The notes under the pieces: model-generated
The model's database searches: none
What the model was told of the DNA's origin: nothing
Seen by the model: only the letters and a program-made list of their open reading frames with translations
NCBI RefSeq assembly: GCF_964019385.1
Contig: NC_088654.1
Coordinates: 4,695,097-4,759,096, forward strand
Direction: 5' to 3'
Source of the DNA: Sycon ciliatum
Lineage: Eukaryota > Porifera > Calcarea > Leucosolenida > Sycettidae
Length of the DNA: 64,000 nucleotides
Position numbers and translations under genes: made by a program
Shown here: in pieces, positions 49,831 through 63,829 of the stretch
How the letters are laid out: every line of letters begins with the position of its first letter
Position numbering within the stretch: position 1 is the first letter of the stretch

Positions 49831-50255
49831 TTAAATAAATTTCTGTTTTATTTATTTATTATGGATTCCCCAAAGGCCGAGGCCTAAGTCGAGGGGGTCT
49901 CCGTTCATGGCTTACGGGGAATATATCTGCAAAATTATAACATTATAGATTGAGAAGAGGAAGGGTTATAACAAATGCGTACTGTAGAAATCAGCCATAA
50001 CATTCGTTACTATGTTACAGAAACTCTGAAAGGAATTAAACCAGTGGGTTCAAAGCGTGTGTTGGCAAAGATGGTACGAACGCGAGACACAAAGCAATGA
50101 CTATTTTGGGTGATTCTAATGTCAGTGGGGAGAGAATTCCAGGTGACAGCGGTAACAAAGAGGAATTGATGGTTGCAAAGTTTGCCCAGCAGCGTAGTAT
50201 CACTTTCGCTCATAAAATCTAAAATATGGTGGAAACAGAGCTGTATGGAGTTGAT
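49831..50255 (-). mobile_element. 5'-truncated LINE 3' end (copy B)
   Basis: Virtually identical to 4318-4742, including the coding fragment at 50010-50213 and the TAAA-repeat tail. Confidence 0.6.
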
Positions 50256-50258
50256 TTT

Positions 50259-50395
50259 ATTCCCGTAGCTATGCAGAAGACGTTACTTCAGTAACGTCTG
50301 GCGCTAGCCAGGGTCCACACAGCTTTAATTCCCGTAGCTATGCAGAAGACGTTACTTCAGTAACGTCTGGCGCTAGCCAGGGTCCACACAGCTTT
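50259..50395 (+). repeat. Two tandem 69-bp units (copy B)
   Basis: Units at 50259 and 50328, same hairpin as 4746-4882. Confidence 0.85.
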
Positions 50396-50398
50396 GAT

Positions 50399-51915
50399 TT
50401 GGTATTTGTTTGTTTGTGTGTTTGTTTGTTTGTTTGTGTCACGCCTGGCGCTATCCCGTATCTGACGGCAAAAAATCATAGGGATGTTATAAATTTTTCA
50501 ATTCTCCTATTTTTTTTTAAGGCATATCCTGGGATTCGAACCCGCACTATCGCCCTACATGCATTCCCCCATACACTTCGCATTCATACCCATTCATCCA
50601 AGTTGCTTCACGTTATGATCTTGCGTTTGAAAGCCGTATTTGAATATTGCGGGCAGCTGTATGTGGCCAGCGGTGTTTGATGGTACGGTACGGGAGACGG
50701 TGTCGTATTACCCTCGATCGTACCTGTCCCGTACCTATCCCTACCGTACCGTACCAGCAAAGACGGCTGGCCACAATGCATATTCAAATAGGGCTTTCAA
50801 ATGCAAGATCATTATGTGAAGCAACTTGGAAGAATTAGTATGTATGCGAAGTGTATCGGGGGATGCATGCAGGGCGCGATAGTGCGGGTTCGAATCCCAG
50901 GTTATGTCTTAAAGAAAAAGGAATTTTTTAAAGACCGGGGATGCATGCAGGGCGCGATAGTGCGGGTTTGAATCCCAGGTTATGTCTTTAAAAAAAGGAA
51001 TTTTTTAAAGACCGGGGGATGCATGCAGGGCGCGATAGTGCGGGTTCGAATCCCAGGTTATGTCTTTTAACAAAAAGGAATTTTTCAAAGACCGGGGGAT
51101 GCATGCAGGGCGCGATAGTGCGGGTTCGAACCCCAGGTTATGTCTTAAAAAAGAATTTTTCAAAGACCGGGGGATGCATGCAGGGCGCGATAGTGCGGGT
51201 TCGAATCCCAGGTTATGTTTTTACAAAAAACGAATTTTTTAAAGAATTTATAACATCCCTATGCTTTTGTTTGTCTAGGTCATCAAGGCAAAAAAGCAAA
51301 GCGTAGGGCCCTGAGCTTCCAAGCTCTCTAGTTTGGTATTTGTTTGTTTGTGTGTTTGTTTGTGTCACGCCTGGCGCTATCCGTATCTGACGGCAAAAAA
51401 GCTTAGGATGTTATAAATTTTTCAATTCTCCTATTTTTTTTCAGGAATATCCTGGGATTCGAACCCGCACTATCGCCCTACATGCATTCCCCCATACACT
51501 TCGCATTCAGACCCATTCTTCCAAGTTGCTTCACGTTATTATCTTGCGTTTGAAAGCCCTATTTGAATATTGGGGGCAGCTAGACGGTGTCGTATTACCC
51601 TCGATCATACCTGTCCCGTGCCTATCCCCTACCGTACCGTGCCATCAAAGACGGCTGGCCACAATGCATATTCAAATAGGGCTTTCAAATGCAAGATCAC
51701 AATGTAAACAACTGGGAAGAATTAGTATGTATGCGAAGTGTATCGGGGGATGCATGCAGGGCGCGCGATAGTGCGGGTTCGAATCCCAGGTTATGTCCAA
51801 AAAAAAAGGATTTTTTTAAAGAATTTATAACATCCCTATGCTTTTTTTTGTCTAGGTCATCAAGGCAAAAAGCATAGCGTAGGGCCCTGAGCTTCCAAGC
51901 TCTCTCGTTTGCCAA
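50399..51915. repeat. tRNA-like fold-back repeat block (copy B)
   Basis: Same organisation as 4886-6402, with the five tandem T-arm-bearing units at 50857-51217. Confidence 0.65.
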
Positions 51916-51979
51916 TATTCTTTGGAGAGCGAGTGACGCCGCTTGGTCATGGCTGTCAGCTTCGGCTGGCCCATGGGTA

Positions 51980-53480
51980 ATGTCTTCTTCGCCAGGAAAC
52001 AGGCAAGCTTGTGGAAGTATTTTGAGTAGTGGAGCAAAAGGCCAGGGCTTGTTTCGCATTGGTACGTTCAACGTCCGTGGACTTACTTCAATTTTTTTTA
52101 AATCAACTTATTTCAGACCTCAATATATACAGAGTTGGACTCTGCTGTCTTCAGAAGACTAAAATCTCCGAAGGCTACAATGGAAATATTGACAACTACC
52201 CTCTACTGTGTCTCTCGTCGTCGTGTCGACATTATGGACTCGGATTCGTGGTGGAAAAGCAGTTACTGTACCGAATATATAGATATTGGCAGGTGTCGGA
52301 CCGTATCGCCGTGCTACAGTTATGGCTCTCCGGGAGAACGCTGTGCTCATTTGTAAATGTCTACGCCCCGACGTCAACACGCGTTGCAGCAGACCATTCA
52401 TGCCTAGACGAGTTCTACAACAGCTTGCTGGAAACAATTCAAAAACTAAGATCTTCATCGCTGCTGTTCCTGATGGGAGACTTCAACGCAAAACTTGGGA
52501 GACGACCACCCAGTGACTGCCACCCCATATCCCATGCTGGTTCACACTCAAGGGGCCATCGCAACAACAGCGGCTAGACTTTGGCTGATTTCGCGTCCAG
52601 CAATTACCTATTTGCCTGTAACACGGCGTTTTAGCACCGTGCAGAACATATCACCACATGGACAGGCTGGCGCCACAACCCTAGTGGAGGTCCACCTTTA
52701 CCCATTTACAACCAAATAGATTATATCCTTTGCCGTCACAGTGAAAGCTTTGTGGTGACGGATGCCAGATCATACGCCGGGACAAGCTTAGAAAGCGATC
52801 ACCGTCTTGTGCTGGCAAACCTCAACCTGACAAAGTTGTACAAGAAGCTCAAGAGGCCGCCAGTAGCCATATCCAGCAACGCAAAATTCAATATATCGGA
52901 ATTTAGTGACCCGACCAAGAAAGCAAAGTACAGAGAGGCTATCAACGAACATCTACAGGACCTCGGCAGAGAGCAGGAAGGTGTCAATGCGGAGCAACAT
53001 CTGCAGTATATTGTGAACGCTATGAGTGAGGCAGCAAACACATCGGTGGGCCGCGTCCCTAAAACAAACAAGACGCATAGAAATGGCTTCAGCGGCGAAA
53101 TTGAAAAGCTAGCAGCAGAGAAACGCAAACTGCGTCTCGACATTGCGGTGTGCGGAGATGGAACGAAGGTAAAAGAAATGAAAACACGACGCAACAGGCT
53201 GGCACACCAAATTCGCCGGGAATGCCTCAAGTTAGCATCGACTCGACTGGACGAACGTGTAGCTGAAATAGACCAAATGAAAGACGACGCAAAAATGTTC
53301 AAAGCAACACGACTACTGCGCCGACAGCAGCAGTCACCAGTTGTGGTTGAAGACTCTGATGGCAAACTCATTGCACAACCTAGTGAATCAGGCGAAGCAT
53401 TAAGGCAACACTTCCGTGCTTTATTCTGTGATCCTGCTCTGGAGTCATCTAGGCTCTTACGGACAGAGGAAGACCTTTAA
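51980..53480 (+). pseudogene. LINE endonuclease and linker (copy B)
   Basis: Same endonuclease motifs as copy A (MGDFNAKLG near 52475, NQIDYILC near 52711, SDHRLVLANL near 52797). Inactivated independently: TAG at about 52577, another TAG near 52632 (copy A has CAG there), and TAA at 53478-53480 (copy A reads through). A T-run difference near 52090 shifts the 5' frame. The linker 52752-53477 is open. Confidence 0.8.
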
Positions 53481-54960
53481 AACCCTATAAAGCAGACATC
53501 GGTTCATGCCGCAGCTAAGCGCTTGAATAATGGCCGAGCTTCGGGACCAGATAGGATACCTGCTGAACTTATCAAATATGGAACACCAGCACTGTTCTCG
53601 AACATTGCCACTACATTCAACAATTCTGCCAAAGACAAATCACTCAAGCTAGGCGATGGGCTACTGATCCCGATACCAAAGCCGGGAAAGAAAAGAGGTC
53701 CTCCTGGAAATGTAAGGCCAGTTACCCTGTTGAACACCCTACGGAAACTTCTTTCATCGGTCATCCTGACGCGGATCAAGCCCGCTATCAACGGGTACTT
53801 GTCACTGAACCAGAGCGGGTTCCGGTCAGGGAGAAGTACTGGAGACGTGGTATACAGCTATCGGTGGTTATCAGCAAGATGCCTACGGGTTGCGTCGGAG
53901 ATCTCAATCTTAGGCATTGATATGTCAAAGGCATTTGACACTATATCAAGGGGCAGGCTGATCGATATACTGTCGTCAGTCATTGATCATGATGAGCTGC
54001 ACATCATCCAATGCCTTCTGACAGACACCACAATAAAAGTAAAGCTGAATAACATTCTCAGCCAACCATTAGTCACACATAATGGAACCCCACAAGGTGA
54101 TTCTCTATCGCCAGTCCTGTTTACTGTCTACCTCGAGGCTGCATTGAGGTTGATTCGAGAGCGACTCTCACCACGACCAGCATTGGATATTCAGCTTCAA
54201 TTGCCCAATGAAACAGCGTATGCGGATGACGTAGACTTCATCAGCACCAGCCTACAATATTTGCATGACAATCAACCCATACTATCATCCTCGTTAGCGG
54301 AATACAACTTAAAAATGAATGAAGCCAAAACCGAATATACTACAATTAAAAGAGAAAAGGACAGAGTAGACGAGCGATGGCGGAATACGGTCAAAATAGG
54401 ATCGATGCTTGGAGTGGAGGAAGATATCAGTCGGAGAAAACGTCTAGCAACATGTGCCTGACATCAGCTGTGGGTGATATGGCTGAGAGGTAACCATGCC
54501 CGTGAACCCCTTCAGATTAGGTTATACAGCAGCTTTATTCTCTCAATACTTCTTTATAACTGCGGAACATGGAGCCTGACAGAGACTCAAGAAAAAAAAC
54601 TTGACTTGTTCCACCGCCAGCAGTTACGAGCAGTCATAGGGGTCAAATATCCCCGTATAATACGCAATGAAGCACTGTACAAGCGCACTGGCTCCAAGCC
54701 AATTAGCAGAATCATCCGGTCTGCTAGGTGGAGAATCCTTGGCCACATGCTTCGACTAGACACCTCATCCCCGGTCCAGCAGGCTATGTCAGCATACTTT
54801 AAGCCAGGAAGCTCAGGGTTCCGAGGCCGCCCGAGAACAACCCTCCCGTGATCCATCAACAACGACCTGAAAAATTCCAGATCCACAATTTCCCTCACAT
54901 CACACGAGGATCTAGTTGCACTGAGGCAGCTTGGCCAGGATCGTTGAAAGTGGAAGGAAC
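53481..54960 (+). pseudogene. LINE reverse transcriptase and C-terminal region (copy B)
   Basis: RT motifs as in copy A: GIDMSKAFDT near 53915, GTPQGDSLSPVLF near 54085, YADDVDF near 54219. It stops at the same TGA (54459-54461) as copy A, so that stop predates the duplication. A later TGA (54849-54851) truncates the C terminus only in copy B. Confidence 0.85.
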
Positions 54961-55810
54961 TAATGTGTGCTGTGTGTAATGGCTGAAGTTATACAATTAC
55001 ACTAGATACCCTTAACAATAATAACGGATACAATTACACTAGTTACTGTAACACACTAGATACTCTAGATACTAGATACTCTAACAATTTTATCAACAAT
55101 TATGATAATTACCACATCAAATGCTGCAGAGACCTATCCAGAATCGGCAATATGCTGGCCCTGGCCTGGAGATCTGCAACTACAATCAGCTTCTACTCTG
55201 CAACATTAACGGATTAGTCCCCTTTGTCGATTGATCGATCAATAGGTAGATTCGGCTCTGTTTTTCTTTCCTTTCTTTCTTGTTTTGAATTGTATGTTCC
55301 ACTCATTGGATTTCTCAAGTTGTATTCTGTATCTCGTTATCGTTATATTTCCCTCTAGCCCTCTCGCTTAGGATGAGCTTTCTTTTTTATGGCAGCTTAA
55401 GCGAAGGCTATATACCTGCTTTATGCAGATTGATGCCAACGCGAACAAGCAAAATAATAATAATAATAATCAACAACTCGGAGTTATGTTACTGGTATGG
55501 ATGAGGTCGGCCAGAGTTCGCATGGGGTGCATGTAGAACTAATTCATTGTTATCAATAAAATCGAAAAAAAGCGAGGAGACGTTATCGGCGCTACAATTG
55601 TTTGTGTCAATACTCGGAGTAGATGAAGCAGCTGAAGCACCAACTAACCCTACGTACAAACTGCACCCTGTACACGCCTGTGGGGTCGGCCCCAGAAAAA
55701 AACAATGAACTTTATGCTAGTTGTGTGTTTTCTTTGCATTACATTGTTGGTACGTCATTGTACAATGGCCATTGACATTTTTTTGGATTATTGTTTCTGT
55801 ACTTTGCAGG

Positions 55811-56224
55811 ATGAGCCGAAGACGCACACATGCAAAGTTGAAGGCAATTGCTCAGCCCTACTATCCGCCAGTAACTCGAGCTCGAGCAAAAAGGTCTCAG
55901 CTTGCAGCAAATATGCTTCCTGAGAAGGAATATTCTGCAGCATTTGCAAACACTGACCCTGTGTTGGAGCAGTCATCTGCCGTGACTGAGATTGTAGAGC
56001 CTGCAGATCCTGCTGAGGACTTAAGCGTATCACACGATGGAATTGTTGCCCAAGGGAATCATTATTGTGTGAAACGCAACAAACTGGACCTGGTTTCTTT
56101 CGACGTCTGGCGCTCTGTTCTGCTACAGATGCTGTCCGTTAGAGCCATCATCCGACTGTGTCAAGCATCACGTCATTTCCACCGATTTTTCATGAACGAG
56201 GAAACATTCCGGTTCCTCACAGAG
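55811..56224 (+). CDS. F-box-like protein, coding exon 1 (copy B)
   Basis: 138 codons with the same acceptor and donor (GAG|GTGAGC at 56225) as 14672-15085. Three substitutions against copy A, none in the F-box-like segment (LVSFDVWRSVLLQML, then RLCQASRHFHRFF). The upstream frame is shifted relative to copy A, supporting the ATG at 55811 as the start. Confidence 0.6.
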
Positions 56225-57090
56225 GTGAGCGTTTACTTTAGTAGTTGCCAAATATAATTGCGTGTCGTACTAATTGGGATGTCGAGCGAAAAATTGCACT
56301 AGATAGGGCCTGTCGAGGCAGCTCGAATCAGAGTGCTCCATGCAATAACGGGCGGTGCGGTATAACCAGGGATGTGTTTTCGACCCAGATAAGAGCCAGG
56401 CACAAGTGGGGGCGTGTCAAGGCAGATTGAAGCAGAGTGCTCCATGCACAAATGTGAGGAGCAGTAGATCCAGAGAAGAATGCTCAGGCTAGAGAGGCGC
56501 CAGGCATTAACAGAAAGTCACCAGGTCACGGACCGTGCCTTGTTACTTCCGCCATTTGAGGGTAACAGCGCAACGACTGCTGCATGCCGTGTTGCACGAA
56601 ATGCACAATATTTTACAGCAGTCAGGATTCAGCAGTCAGGGAAGAATGAACTAGGAAAAGTTATTCCTGTACTGACTAGAGAAAGGATGAACGACAAAGA
56701 CGAGTCATGGGGCCGGAAAAATCTCCAACCAGAAAACCAACTGCCTACTAAATGGAGAGGAGATGTACAAGTAGAAGCCAAATTTCACCAAAACCAATTT
56801 TCTTTGATAGTGCGATTTCGTGATGTCCACAACTGTCTTAGTAATCATTTGATAGGCCCAATTTAATAATACCTCAATGGCACCGTTTAAAACGTTACTG
56901 ATGTACGTCAAGTACAAGACACTTTCCGATTGATATCCGAATTGTTTTTCACTAAACAAATTAGTAACGAAAAGATCAAAGTAGCGTAGTACCCGGTTTG
57001 GGAGGCTCGACTTGATTTAATTGTTCAGTCAGATTTCATCCTTGTGTACTGGGGATGGGTGGAGCGACAAAGGTTAATATTTCGAATATA

Positions 57091-58936
57091 TATGTAGGAC
57101 GCAGTATAGAGTCCATGCACTATATGATGTCCAGCACCCTAGATAGAGTCCATTGGTTCAAAATCCACTATACAGAGTCCAGGAGTCCACTCAGTTTTTA
57201 TCAGCTTCATCCTGCCGCGCAATCCCCTATAAGGAGTACACTTTTTCTACGAGTCCCCTATTCACAGTCCAGAAGTCCAGTTTATCCAGTCACACCGTCC
57301 TGTGTGTTGTGCCCGAAAGAGAACAAACACATTTTTAGTTTTGCTTGCCTCGTGGCAGCGCATTCCTTTCTTCACTTCAGCCATGGCTGCCAGTTCTGCT
57401 GTGCAGTTGCTGACAGTAATCTGTCTCGAGGTAACCAAGGAGGATAAGAAGACGTTCAAAATCAAATCTGGAAAGCGTCTTGTGATTCTCTGAAGACGTT
57501 TCATCAGTGCGCGGGATGAAAGCAGAGATTGCAGAACGAGAAAAGTTCAGCACAGTTCAAATCTGACGAGTCAGGTATACTCTCTTTCGTTCGACGCCAC
57601 AAGGATCCCCTGTTTGGTTGGCCATTGCTGCCAGTAAGACGTTTGAACGGTTTCATCAGAGCGAGGGATGAAAGCAGCAAGCGGAGAAAGAGAAAAGTTC
57701 AGCACAGTTCCAATCTGACAAGTCAGATACACTGACACTCTCTTTCGTTCGTCGCCACAAGGATACCCCTGTTTGACTGGACAAGAGCTGCCTGTACCAC
57801 CGTGTCAAAAGGCTGTCCAACTACATGGCAGGACGATGACTGAGGTAAGGAAGCTTTTACTGGTTTCGATTGGTCTGCTGTTCTGTCGTTATCCTTGAAT
57901 TTTTTTCCATTTTCAAGGAGCGTATCGCGTTTGTTTGATGTTGCTTGAATGAATGCCCTAAAAGTAATCAACCACTTCGTAATAGTCCTCAAGGACTGCA
58001 ACTGTGCAAGGACTTTGCATCAATCGTATACGATCGTCTAGCTATCATCAATTATTATTTTATTTCATGAGAAATGTATTTTTATCCCTGTGATAATTAT
58101 GTGAACTCCACGACACTCTTCCTCTAGTATGATGTCAAATACAATGGGATCCACAAACGCAGTGCCAGTGTACTAGTAGTAGGAGGAGGATTGCTTGTAT
58201 GCCAATGACAAGAAAAAGCTTCCCAAGCTAATACTCGTATTCCCTGAAGTAACCGTTTTGATGTCACGAACATGACATTGTGTCAGTGAAACTGCCTCGT
58301 GACAACAAATCATTGCATTTCCATCTTGGGGAAGACTGACTGACGGCAACGCTGTACAGATTGTTCAAATCATTTCATTTCAATTTAGTTGCAGTGAAGT
58401 GAAACACTGTGTACACTACATGTATGTTGGTGTGTCTGTGCGTCTTGAGTGTGCACAAACGATCTTATTCCTCGCATTACTAATAGATTATTGTCCCCAC
58501 CGTCACCTGTTCACAGGTCTTTGAGTGGATGGATTTTCATTGAGCATCACATTCGTTGAGAACTTGGTAGTTGTGTGCTCCCATGCATCATTACGGTAAT
58601 AAGCGTATCCTTGTGCTATCTATTTGTTGCAGGTGTGCTGTAGCTTGCGGAACTGAGTGCTGCTGAACATTTGCATGGCCATGAGCAATGGTGAAGCTTG
58701 CTATTGCACTCTCAGCATGTGCTAATATTATGCTGACCACTGCACTATGTTACTCTCTTACACTACTACGTGTATGTAAACGTGCGTGTACCCGTCCCCG
58801 TATGCATTCGTTTCGTATAATTATTTGTTATCCCTCTTGACTTTACGTGTAAATGGGTGGACGTTTGCATGGCTGTTGGACTTGCGTGTGTATTGTGTCT
58901 CTACTCTTTTCTTGGTTTTTTCTTGGCGTTGTATAA

Positions 58937-59002
<66 letters not shown>

Positions 59003-59647
59003 ACAATAATTTGAAAACAAATAATTAATCCTGCGCTCTCCATTATTCTCTTTCGATTCTTGGTTTTTTCTAGGTATTTTCTTGGCGTTGTGTGGGTGTG
59101 TGCATGTGTGTGTGCGTGCACAATAATTCGGCAACACTACATGATTGAGATATTGTAATTTGCAGCGTCTGCGAAGAGACCACTTGATTTGAGGATGGTG
59201 TTTGTAGGGTTTTTCATGTAATGAAGTGGCTGCAGTGGCGCCTCAATACTTATTTTTTTTATCTTAAGAAGTGAATGATGTAAAGGATTAAAGGGAGAGG
59301 CCGTTTTCTGGTTAATATTCACTGCTTACAGCAGATCCTATGTCTAATTTCGAACTCGATAGGGGATGCCGAATTGGCTGGACTTTATACAGGGAGTGTT
59401 GTCCACATAAAGACTCTTTATAGTTGATTTCAAAGTTTGGACTCCGTACAGTTGATTTTGGACCAATGGACTCTATATAGGGGGAAGCCAATTGGCTGGA
59501 CTCTATACAGGGAGTAATGTCCATCTAAACTTTGAGCTCACAGTTGATTCCAAGTTTGGACTCTGTACAGTGGATTTTGGACCAATAGACTCTATTATAG
59601 GGGTTGGACATCATATAAGGGCTGGACGCTCTACTGAGTCCAACATA
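57091..59647. mobile_element. Non-autonomous TIR transposon in the intron (copy B)
   Basis: Equivalent of 15958-18497: TATGTAGGAC left end, GTCCAACATA right end, with internal ~145-bp tandem duplication (57498-57790) and longer (TG)n at 58939-58999. Confidence 0.65.
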
Positions 59648-60573
59648 ATATAATTAATAGCAGACTCAGCGGAGGACGTTCAGGTTGGTTGTAACTCTGA
59701 GTTTGATGCCGTAAGGAAATCATGAGACAACTGATACTCGGGTCTACCCAACAGTATGCTTATAAACACATAGGGCCAGAAGCATAAACAAATTTAGCGC
59801 TAAATCTGGTGTGAGGAATGGGGAGAAAGCTGGCGCGGGCCAAGGCGCGACAGTAGAAGTGCCAGGAGGGTGGCGGGCAACAAGCAGGTGTGAGCATGAA
59901 AGCGCGGAAAGAGGCGATGGGGAGGCAGCGCACAGCAGATGGGTGGAGGTGCCAGGAGGATGGCGGGCAAGGGGCCAGTGAGATCGTTACAAGTAGGGAG
60001 TCGTTTGGTGACGGGCAGGCGTGAGCAGAGTGGCATCGCGAACAAAAGGCGAAGTGATTGTGTTCTTTTAAAATAATATTGGGTGCTCAGGCAAACTCTT
60101 GGCATATTGATGGAGAATAGCACTTCATTATATAGAAAAGAAAAGGACCAAGGAATTGCAAGTTACGCTATAATGTCCACTAACATCACCAGTTGCTAAA
60201 CAATCAGCTCATGCGATAACATTGCACGACACTGACCCTGACTCCTTGGCTCTCCATCCGAGTCAATTTATATTTTACTTCAAGTTGAAGTTCGGAGACC
60301 GTACATGTAGATAAAATGTGTGTGTTTTGAGCGATCTTTTAAAATGAATTGGCTGCAGTTGAGTCAGCGCAGTTCGAAAAATAAAAGTATTACGACCAAT
60401 GTTGCTTTCAATAACGTCTCTCTGTGACATTATGACGTGATGTTAGTTCACGCCTCCCTTTCGCGATCACATGTGACATAGGTAGGCCAGAAAAACCTTT
60501 TTTGAAAGACCTCTTGATTTTGCCTTGATTCAATGTGCATTTACCGTCTCTCCCAATGCTTTACTTTGTGCAG

Positions 60574-61500
60574 AACCGCTACAAGATCAGCCCCAACCTT
60601 CACATGAACATCAGTTACAAAGCCATATGCAGAACACTCTACACAGCTGTGTCATTGGCACATTTGAAGTGGAATGATTGGTTTTTTCTTCGTTGGGTCT
60701 ACAAGGACTTCACGCAAGACATAGCCAGCAGGATCAACAATTATTTATATTGTCTTCCCGTTCTGAGCCAAATAATGCAGAATGACCCAGAGCAATATGA
60801 GCCGTGGAAGCCAAAGTTAATTCTCCTGCCCGGCTTCAACATGCCCCCGTTTGTTCGGGCACGGGAAGCGAAGAAAATGTTTCCCAACCTATCCTTAAAT
60901 GAGATCAGTAAACGGTACACAGGTCCCTTTGATGTTGTCGGCCAATATTCCACTGGCAGCCTGAAACAGATGGAGTTGATCCGATACGGATCCGTGGAAG
61001 TGTACCAGGCTGCACTGATCAAAATGTTGTTCCTGGAAACACAGGAATTTGGTAAATACTTAGTCTACCATCACCGTTGTAACAAATTTCGTGACGTTGT
61101 GAACTGTTTGCACAAAGTAACAACTGTTGCTCAGGCTATGACATTGTTACCCTGCCTCGGAGGTGATCGGGAAGCATTGCCTCCTTTCCTGCGCATTACC
61201 ATTGATGGGCCGCAGTTGACCTGGAGGGCACCGTCCGTCGCAGTGAAAATTTGTAAAATACATTCCGCAGTCAAATCGTACATTGAAGAACGCCTGCTGA
61301 TGGACATTGACGATTATTGCGGCGCATGTTCAGACTACCACAAGAGGCACTGTCACGTTAATGGATGGCTGCGTACCCAGAAGGCTCTCTTCAGAGGTTT
61401 CGGCAAATATCTTGCCTTTCAATATCCCGACTACAAGGTATGGACCAAATACGAGCTACTTGAGGCCATGACGGAGTATGGCAGCACGCTAGGGGTTTAG
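60574..61500 (+). CDS. F-box-like protein, coding exon 2 (copy B)
   Basis: 308 codons, phase 0 acceptor at 60573, same stop as copy A. The intron is 4349 bp. The Cys/His cluster YCGACSDYHKRHCH is conserved. About six substitutions against copy A, clustered near 61030-61050 (MLFLETQEF against MLFQGTQEL). Both copies are intact, so two potentially functional paralogs or alleles. Confidence 0.65.
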   Translation, partial: NRYKISPNLHMNISYKAICRTLYTAVSLAHLKWNDWFFLRWVYKDFTQDIASRINNYLYCLPVLSQIMQNDPEQYEPWKPKLILLPGFNMPPFVRAREAKKMFPNLSLNEISKRYTGPFDVVGQYSTGSLKQMELIRYGSVEVYQAALIKMLFLETQEFGKYLVYHHRCNKFRDVVNCLHKVTTVAQAMTLLPCLGGDREALPPFLRITIDGPQLTWRAPSVAVKICKIHSAVKSYIEERLLMDIDDYCGACSDYHKRHCHVNGWLRTQKALFRGFGKYLAFQYPDYKVWTKYELLEAMTEYGSTLGV

Positions 61501-62403
61501 ACATGAAAAAGTATTGAAAAGTAAAAGTGGCTAGCTTAGAGCTGTAATGGGTGGGCAAATGTCGTTCACAGAAGGCATCCATGTATTTGTACCGCCTGTG
61601 GTACAGTTCCCGATTCGTCGCTTCCGTTATTCTTTCATGTCACGTTTATATCCACTTTCCCACAGAGAGTCATACAACTTCCATAATCCGAACCCCCTAC
61701 CAAATACGATAGGTGTCCTCCATTACGAGACTTTATAAGCAGTACCGTCCTTCCTAGAGCATCGCCAATTTTGCTCAGCAAGTCCCCCATCTTCTGTGCC
61801 TTTTCTCCTTGGCCCCATTTCCCTTTGAAATACAGACCATATCTCCTGCGAATGAAAGACCGAATTGAACGCCATAATTCTAGATTCCCACCTCATTTTC
61901 ACTGCTGCACCATGCGACGCTGGCCCGTGGTAACCCCCTTGCTGTTTCGCCTTAGCCCTGTGCCTGAATTACAACTCTCTTTGTTGCAATCTTCATGTAA
62001 TGTTGGTGCTTTTCTTACCTCAATTTCCCACTTTCGTTTTCTTCTTTCATTTCTTTTCCATCTCCATTGCCGGTTAGCGTCCACATCCATTGTATTGGAT
62101 GCCGACATAGCACCGTGAAGAAATGAATGACTATAATACATTACTAGTAGGTACCCTTTAAGCCTCGCACTGAGTTCTGTAGCCGGAACATTCCTACGTT
62201 ATAGACGGCAGTATTCTGTCTTTGCGATTGCATCACGTGATCTGATTGATTCTTATAAAATTTGGAGGCCTTCAATGTACGTTGTTTCATCTTTTGACAA
62301 GAAAGGATTTTACGATACAGTAGTAGGGAGGTTTTGTCCCACGTAACGGATACGAGAACGTGGGTGATACAGGTAAAGTTCATGCAATGGACCCACGTTC
62401 GCA

Positions 62404-62697
62404 ATGCTGTTTTTAGTCACACGGAGCAAACAAAGGCATGAAGCCAAAGGCCCAAACTTGGTCAAAGACGAAGCTTCGAAGCTCATCGAATATGTTGTTC
62501 GTGCTACTGAAACTTCTTCAGCTGAGCACACTCACAGCTTGCACAATGCGCTCCATTATGATTTTCACCCACGTTCTGGCGGAACGTGGGTGAGCATCCA
62601 TACACGGTACGTCGTGAATCAGAAAACGACTGTACGTGGGTCACTGAGTATCGAGTGGTACACACACATAAAGTACACATGGATTATGTGGGACTAA
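62404..62697 (+). CDS. Hypothetical 97-aa ORF (copy B)
   Basis: Same predicted protein as 21251-21544, with the 11-bp hairpin at 62566-62592. Support is weak. Confidence 0.2.
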   Translation: MLFLVTRSKQRHEAKGPNLVKDEASKLIEYVVRATETSSAEHTHSLHNALHYDFHPRSGGTWVSIHTRYVVNQKTTVRGSLSIEWYTHIKYTWIMWD

Positions 62698-63829
62698 ACC
62701 TCCCTATTGCCGTGTGTAATGAGACGACTGCGATTGTAAAACACAACCAAACTCAGTCAAGCAGGAAGAACACTGGAATCAATCATGAGCATGAGACTAG
62801 GAAATCTAGCTGACGTCGCTGCCAGCGAGCTGTGGTTTTACTGTCAGTGCTGCTATTAGACCTCCGGCTGCTCCAGTGTATCCTATACACAGGTGGAAAC
62901 CCGTATTGAGCGATCCTTTCGGTGAGAATGCGTACATATACTGCTACTAGTACCTACAACTACCAAAAGGTAAACTACGCCTTGAGTAATCCTGTCCAGC
63001 TCAGGCAGTATTGTTCTGGATTTGATGGACGACTGAAACATGTAAATTGTTTTCGTAAAGCAAGTTTGAAATGGATGAATGCTTATATTTTCCGTGATGA
63101 AGAGGACAAGCTGAATTGACATGCCATTACTTTATTCGATACGTGACAATGGTTGATTATTATGGTGGTGAACACCCGACTGGCGATATGTAGGTAACTA
63201 CACGCCTGTCCACACACGCTCTTTAAGCCCGGCCAGAGGTATTCTCCTTCTCACCACAACCACCACCATCAGTTCGCGCTTGGCGCCTAGTCAATGCATG
63301 GTTAGGACGAAATGTAAGTCGCAATCGAGCTACATCGTATAGCGTTGCTGGGTCACCTTATATGTGCCACGTGTGACCTGATGTATCAGCCTGCTATGTC
63401 AGATACCGCTAACCAGGCGCCATGCGCAAACTGATGGTGGTGGTGGTGGAAGTGGTGGTGAGAAGGAGAGCTCTGTGCCAGAATAACTTTGCAGCCTGGA
63501 GAGCATGTGTGGGCAGGCGTGTATTTACCGCCATATTGCCAAGTTTGTGTTTACCACCATAATAATCAACCATAAGTACAGCTGCAGACTGCAGTGGTGT
63601 CATCAAATTCATTGACACGTGACAATGATAAGACTAAGGTGAAAAAGTGTAAAAGAAGAAAGAGGGCGAACAAATTAGAGCGAAAGAACAAGGAAACCAA
63701 CCGAAGTTTGAGAACTTATTACAGAATGTAACTCGGATGGTGAGCCAATTTAATTATTGTGAAAAGAAGAAGGATAAAATGTTACGAGTTATGACTAACT
63801 GCCCACCAACGTTTCCAGATCCTATACAG

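Larger units (their letters stand above)
51916..55470 (+). mobile_element. RTE-like LINE, copy B (uninterrupted)
   Basis: About 3.55 kb, the same insertion as in copy A without the later elements; (AAT)n tail at 55451-55470. It shows the empty sites: one TTAA near 53398 and one ACAATTATGATAATTA near 55096. Confidence 0.75.
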